Source of the DNA: an uncultured Selenomonadales bacterium
GTDB lineage: Bacteria > Bacillota > Negativicutes > Selenomonadales > Selenomonadaceae
DNA: 9,630 bases
Direction of reading: 5' to 3'
Assembly: GCA_947167555.1 (NCBI GenBank)
Contig: CAMVIO010000058.1
Span: 1 to 9,630, forward strand
Shown here: piece after piece, positions 6,768 through 9,630 of the stretch
Layout of the letters: each line of letters starts with the position of its first letter
Numbering within the stretch: the first letter of the stretch is position 1
Notes under the pieces: generated by a model
What the model was told of the DNA's origin: nothing
What the model saw: the letters and a program-made list of their open reading frames with translations, nothing else
The model's database searches: none
Made by a program: the position numbers and the translations under genes

Positions 6768-7673
6768 TCAGAACATGAACGACACGCTTACACCGCCACT
6801 GATGCCGCGCTTTTTCCCCACGAAGCCCGCGAGGTTCAGGTCGAGGCTCCATGGGCTCTTTTCATCGGCCTGCATGGTCGCGCCGAGCTCCAGCCTTGCG
6901 CTGCCGCCTGTCGGGTCGGTGCCTCGGATCGCATAGCCGTCCGCCGTACCGCTGGCCTTCCCGTCGAACTCGTGCTCATAGGCGAGGCCGCCGTAGAAGT
7001 CCCAGTTCTCCCGCTTCATCGTGTACCGTGCGCCGACGCGGAGGATCTGGCTCGTCAGCGCGTCCAGCTCATAGTGGCCGCCCATGTCAAAGCTGGTGCT
7101 GTTCCTGCGGTTCATGAAATATTTGCCGTAGACGTCGACGGTGTCGCCGTTTTTCAATGCGATTTCTTTGCCGACGCCGAGGTGCGCGCCCAAATATGGC
7201 GCGTCTACGTCGCAGTTGTACGGGTCGTCGTTCTCGTCGAGCATTATGCTCTTCGTTTCCCCGTGGACACTGCCCGCCCGGAAGCTGCCTTCGACATACG
7301 CGCCGCCCTTCGCGGTCCATTTCGCGAGGAGGCCGCCGCCCGTGTAGCGGGTCGAGCCGTCGCCGCGCAGATCACCGTTGTAGGTCGTATAGTTGCCCGT
7401 ACCGTATTCAAAGAACGCGCCGTATTTCATCGTGCCGCGTTCTTTTTTATTTTCCCGTCCGAGGGCGAGTATCGCGTTCCATGTCTTGACGTCGATATGG
7501 CTGCCCGTTTCCTGCCGCATCGCGCCGCCGCCGAAGTTCGCATAGCACGAGACACCGTCCGTGCCGACGTTCGACGCGAGACCGAGGCCGTCGGTCGCAT
7601 CGCCGATGAAGTCGTTGCCGACGGAAAGCGTCGCCATGCCCGCGCCCGCGCCCATCAGCGAGTTGTGCGTCTG
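6768..7673 (-). other. Autotransporter beta-barrel domain of gene B
   Basis: About 301 residues, colinear with the gene C barrel: QTHNSLMGAGAGMATLSVG, RQETGSH, WNAILALG, GTGNYTT, DVYGKYFMNRR, RVGARYTMKRE, FYGGLAYEHE, SPWSLDLNLAG, SFMF. It differs in having cysteines at 613 and 724, where gene C has Ala and a Tyr-containing loop. Confidence 0.9.
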
Positions 7674-9383
7674 CTCCTGCGGTTTGATGTCGGGCGTTCC
7701 GTCCGGTTTCGTACCCACCTCGAAAACCAGATCGTTCCCGACTAAGGACGCTTTGCCTGTGCCTTCAAGAGTCGTTCCGGCTTTGAATTTCGTGCCAGTG
7801 ACCGTGCCTACCGTTTCGCCGAAATCCTTCACCAGCGTCATTTTCCTGTTGCCTGCGATGTACTTGCCTGAGGTGAACCAGATGTTCGAGGTGTCCACCT
7901 CCGCGCCATTGAAGGAGAGATTTGCCAGACTGGCACTGTGGTCGAGCAGCGCGCCCTCATTTTTCCAACCCACTTTGTTAAAGGTTAGCTTTGTTGCGCT
8001 ATTGGCTATGGCGGTATAGTTCAAGACTTTTTTTCCGTCCGTGAACGCGAGGCGGCCTTGCAATGCGGCGTCTATCGTTACGCCCGCGACAGGGTGGAGG
8101 GCGTAGGTTTGTGTCGTGTCTTCGGTAAACTCCATGGACATGCTGGCGGTAGCGGTGATCAGTGGCGTAGTCTTTCCCGATATAACAGACTCGGGCCGGA
8201 AAAAGGTCACTGTGCGTAAGACTGCTTTGCTGCCGTCCGAGTTGTCTTTCAGGCCCGGGCCCGACATCGTCAGTACGGGGGTGCCCCATGTCGCACCCGT
8301 GATGTTGATGGCCTCGAAGTTTTTCACAGCGTGCACCGTGTTCGATCCCAAAAGGTTCAGCGTATTGCCGTCGCTCCCCTTATTGCCGCCGTAAACGTCG
8401 CTTTGCACAGTAGCATTGATTAGCCGGATTATATTGTTCGTAGTCGTGCCGGTGTCCGAATAGCCGCTGTATACATCGCCGTTGACCGTCGCGCCGCCGA
8501 TTATCGTGACCGTATTGCCGGTAGCTGCGCTTTTCTCGCTATAACCGCCACGAACGTCGTTGGCCGTGCCGCCGGAAATCGTGACCGTGTTGCCGGTAGC
8601 CATGCCTTTCTTGCTATATCCGCCGCGAACGCGGTTGACCGTGCCGCCGGAAATTGTGACTGTGTTGCCGGTAGCCGTGTCGTTCACGCTACGACCGCCA
8701 TAAACGTAGTTGACCGTGCCGCCGGAAATTGTGACTGTGTTGCCGATGACCGCGCCGTCCTCGCTATAACCGCCCGAAACGCTATAAAGGGCGTTGACCG
8801 TGCCGCCGGAAATCGTGACCGTGTTGCCGATGGCTGTGCCGTACATTGTGCTGCCGCCGGTAATACCGTTGGTTGTGCCGCCGGACATGACCACGGTATT
8901 GTCCCACACGACGCCGTTATCCACGTAGCCGCCGTAAATCAGCAGCGCATCCGAACCGCCGTTGAAATAGACGGTGTTACCTTTACACATAACTGTGCCC
9001 GATGCGAGAAGGTTATGGATCCAGCCGCCGGCCAAAGTGCCGTTAAAAGTACCGCTGTCTACCGTAAGGGTGCAGCCGGACACCTCAACGTAACCTTCCT
9101 GGAAACCGGCGGCAAAATGCGCGGCTTTGCAATCGCCGCCCGCAATTTTCATCTCGCTGCCGTTTTTGGGGTAGTATAGAGGATTGCCTAACGCTCCTCT
9201 GTTCACGTCCGTTCCTACCCTGGCTTCCGCATCTGCCGTGCTTGTAATCGTGACTTCCGCCGACGCGACGCCCGGCGCCCAAAACGCACCGTTCGCTATC
9301 CACAGCGAGACGGCCAGTGCTAGCGCGGCTTGCACTTTCCTGCTTACTCCCCTTAGGGGATAGGAATCATTGCGGTTTTTCAT
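6768..9383 (-). CDS. Autotransporter B with 25-residue repeats (complete, 871 aa)
   Basis: Complete autotransporter with a more conventional export signal than C and D: basic N-terminus, hydrophobic core (ALALAVSLWIANGAF) and likely cleavage after ASA at residue 42. Residues ~135-340 contain about eight repeats of ~25 residues built on GNTVTISGGTVN...GGYS, predicted to form a beta-helix. Residues ~350-557 hold two ~107-residue modules (tryptophans W366 and W473) of the type also found in gene D. Residues ~571-871 are linker helix and barrel: GSH, WNAILALG, DVYGKYF, RVGARYTMKRE, then SGGVSVSFMF. Five mature cysteines (84, 104, 133, 613, 724) are unusual for this class. The start is ATG at 9383 with AAGGA ten bases upstream, 38 bases after the stop of gene A. 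The stop codon abuts a hairpin-rich element. The passenger is shorter than in C and D and has no recognisable enzymatic motif. The function is inferred as surface display or adhesion only. Confidence 0.95.
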   Translation of the reverse strand: MKNRNDSYPLRGVSRKVQAALALAVSLWIANGAFWAPGVASAEVTITSTADAEARVGTDVNRGALGNPLYYPKNGSEMKIAGGDCKAAHFAAGFQEGYVEVSGCTLTVDSGTFNGTLAGGWIHNLLASGTVMCKGNTVYFNGGSDALLIYGGYVDNGVVWDNTVVMSGGTTNGITGGSTMYGTAIGNTVTISGGTVNALYSVSGGYSEDGAVIGNTVTISGGTVNYVYGGRSVNDTATGNTVTISGGTVNRVRGGYSKKGMATGNTVTISGGTANDVRGGYSEKSAATGNTVTIIGGATVNGDVYSGYSDTGTTTNNIIRLINATVQSDVYGGNKGSDGNTLNLLGSNTVHAVKNFEAINITGATWGTPVLTMSGPGLKDNSDGSKAVLRTVTFFRPESVISGKTTPLITATASMSMEFTEDTTQTYALHPVAGVTIDAALQGRLAFTDGKKVLNYTAIANSATKLTFNKVGWKNEGALLDHSASLANLSFNGAEVDTSNIWFTSGKYIAGNRKMTLVKDFGETVGTVTGTKFKAGTTLEGTGKASLVGNDLVFEVGTKPDGTPDIKPQEQTHNSLMGAGAGMATLSVGNDFIGDATDGLGLASNVGTDGVSCYANFGGGAMRQETGSHIDVKTWNAILALGRENKKERGTMKYGAFFEYGTGNYTTYNGDLRGDGSTRYTGGGLLAKWTAKGGAYVEGSFRAGSVHGETKSIMLDENDDPYNCDVDAPYLGAHLGVGKEIALKNGDTVDVYGKYFMNRRNSTSFDMGGHYELDALTSQILRVGARYTMKRENWDFYGGLAYEHEFDGKASGTADGYAIRGTDPTGGSARLELGATMQADEKSPWSLDLNLAGFVGKKRGISGGVSVSFMF
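7713..8336 (-). repeat. Two ~107-residue modules in gene B
   Basis: Two copies in residues ~350-557, anchored at W366 (ITGATWGTPVL) and W473 (FNKVGWKNEGALL), exactly 107 apart. The second copy continues FNGAEVDTSNIWF and GTTLEGTGKASLVGNDLVF, closely matching FNGATVDTSKITF and GTAFEGDGKASRSGSRLIF in gene D just before the barrel. Confidence 0.7.
8364..8981 (-). repeat. ~75-base tandem repeats of gene B (25-residue units)
   Basis: Residues ~135-340 of gene B consist of about eight units. Three consecutive central ones are spaced exactly 25 residues apart and start GNTVTISGGTVN or GNTVTISGGTAN. At DNA level a 37-base stretch is identical at 8634-8670 and 8709-8745, an offset of 75. Outer units are more divergent (DNTVVMSGGT, GNTVYFNGGS, NNIIRLINAT) and vary from 25 to 28 residues. 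Confidence 0.85.
9258..9383 (-). other. Signal peptide of gene B (residues 1-42)
   Basis: Long n-region with four Arg/Lys before the core, hydrophobic AALALAVSLWIANGAF, and an ASA triplet at 40-42 followed by EVTIT. It is unrelated in sequence to the leaders of genes C and D. The cleavage site is inferred from the AxA rule only. Confidence 0.7.
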
Positions 9384-9390
9384 TGGCCAT

Positions 9391-9400
9391 ACTTCCTTTT
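9391..9400 (-). promoter_or_regulatory. Ribosome binding site of gene B
   Basis: AAAAGGAAGT with its AAGGA core ten bases before the ATG at 9383, identical to the site before gene D. An out-of-frame ATG at 9390 lies between it and the start but is too close (3 bases) to be well used. Confidence 0.8.
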
Positions 9401-9421
9401 CGTGGATATTGTGTGGGTGAA

Positions 9422-9630
9422 TCAGAACATGAACGATACGCTTACACCGCCGCTGATTCCCTGCTTTTTCCCTGCGAAGCCCGCCAGGTTCAAATCGAGG
9501 CTCCAGGGGCTGTTTTCCGGCTGCATGGTCGCGCCGAGCTCCATGCGCACGGAGCCGCCGGTGGGGTCGGTGCCGCGGATCGGGGCGCTGATGACGCCGT
9601 TCGAGACCGTGCCGCTGGCCTTGGCGTCCA
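9422..9630 (-). CDS. Autotransporter A, C-terminal barrel fragment (start outside window)
   Basis: Only the last 68 codons and the stop are visible. They read DAKASGTVSNG, then IRGTDPTGGSVRMELGATMQ, then SPWSLDLNLAGFAGKKQG and finally SGGVSVSFMF. This is the last strands of the same beta-barrel as in genes B and C; it aligns with the end of B almost residue for residue apart from a short loop insertion (VISAP). The C-terminal phenylalanine is the expected BAM signal. The passenger and start lie to the right of the window, so its repeat type is unknown. It is the most upstream gene visible, and its stop lies 38 bases before the start of gene B, which suggests one transcript. Confidence 0.93.
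   Translation of the reverse strand, partial: DAKASGTVSNGVISAPIRGTDPTGGSVRMELGATMQPENSPWSLDLNLAGFAGKKQGISGGVSVSFMF

Noticed and set aside
8028..8034. Seven-A tract in gene B (coding strand) as a phase-variation site
   Set aside because: Seven A encoding Lys-Lys is short and not exceptional. The nine-A tract in gene C is the stronger candidate.
9367..9390. Seven-codon mini-ORF (MANEKPQ) overlapping the start of gene B out of frame
   Set aside because: Its ATG is only three bases from the Shine-Dalgarno core and nothing suggests attenuation. Most likely chance.

Overview
The window is occupied almost end to end by four consecutive genes, all on the minus strand. Each encodes a large type Va autotransporter: a surface protein with an N-terminal export signal, a repetitive beta-helical passenger and a C-terminal outer-membrane beta-barrel. 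The host must therefore have an outer membrane. The base composition is GC-rich by eye. The barrel style (conserved motifs such as QETGSH and RVGARYTM, C-terminus SFMF) resembles autotransporters I recall from the didermic Firmicutes (Negativicutes). A Synergistota host cannot be excluded from this window, and no taxonomic marker gene is present.

Layout in the direction of transcription (right to left). (A) 9630-9422 is the last 68 codons of an autotransporter barrel whose start lies outside the window. (B) 9383-6768 is a complete 871-residue autotransporter with eight ~25-residue repeats (GNTVTISGGTVN type), two copies of a ~107-residue module and a barrel. Next comes a 149-base spacer holding a compact element of four perfect hairpins. 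(C) 6618-3364 is a complete 1084-residue AIDA-type autotransporter with many ~19-residue SGGxQTVxxGGTAxxTTV repeats, a pertactin-like autochaperone segment and a barrel. (D) 3334-1 is an autotransporter open at the left edge. Its 1111 visible codons run from the start codon through AIDA-like repeats with a methionine at a fixed position and at least six ~107-residue modules, and stop just inside the barrel. About 250 residues are missing. Gene D is read by continuous translation of the minus strand from 3334 to 1 with no stop codon.

Gaps between genes are 38, 149 and 29 bases, each with a Shine-Dalgarno sequence and no convincing promoter. The set therefore looks like one co-directional transcription unit that extends beyond both window edges. 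The proteins are mosaic paralogues. The barrels are nearly interchangeable at their C-termini, while leaders and passenger modules are combined differently: C and D share a leader, B and D share the 107-residue module, and only C has the autochaperone. The array looks like a diversifying surface-display locus whose products probably mediate adhesion or aggregation, although no ligand or enzymatic motif is visible.

Sequence features that could generate variation are a nine-A run in the barrel of gene C, near-identical internal duplications in B and C, and the hairpin element between B and C. No plus-strand gene, RNA gene, CRISPR array or insertion sequence with a transposase was found.
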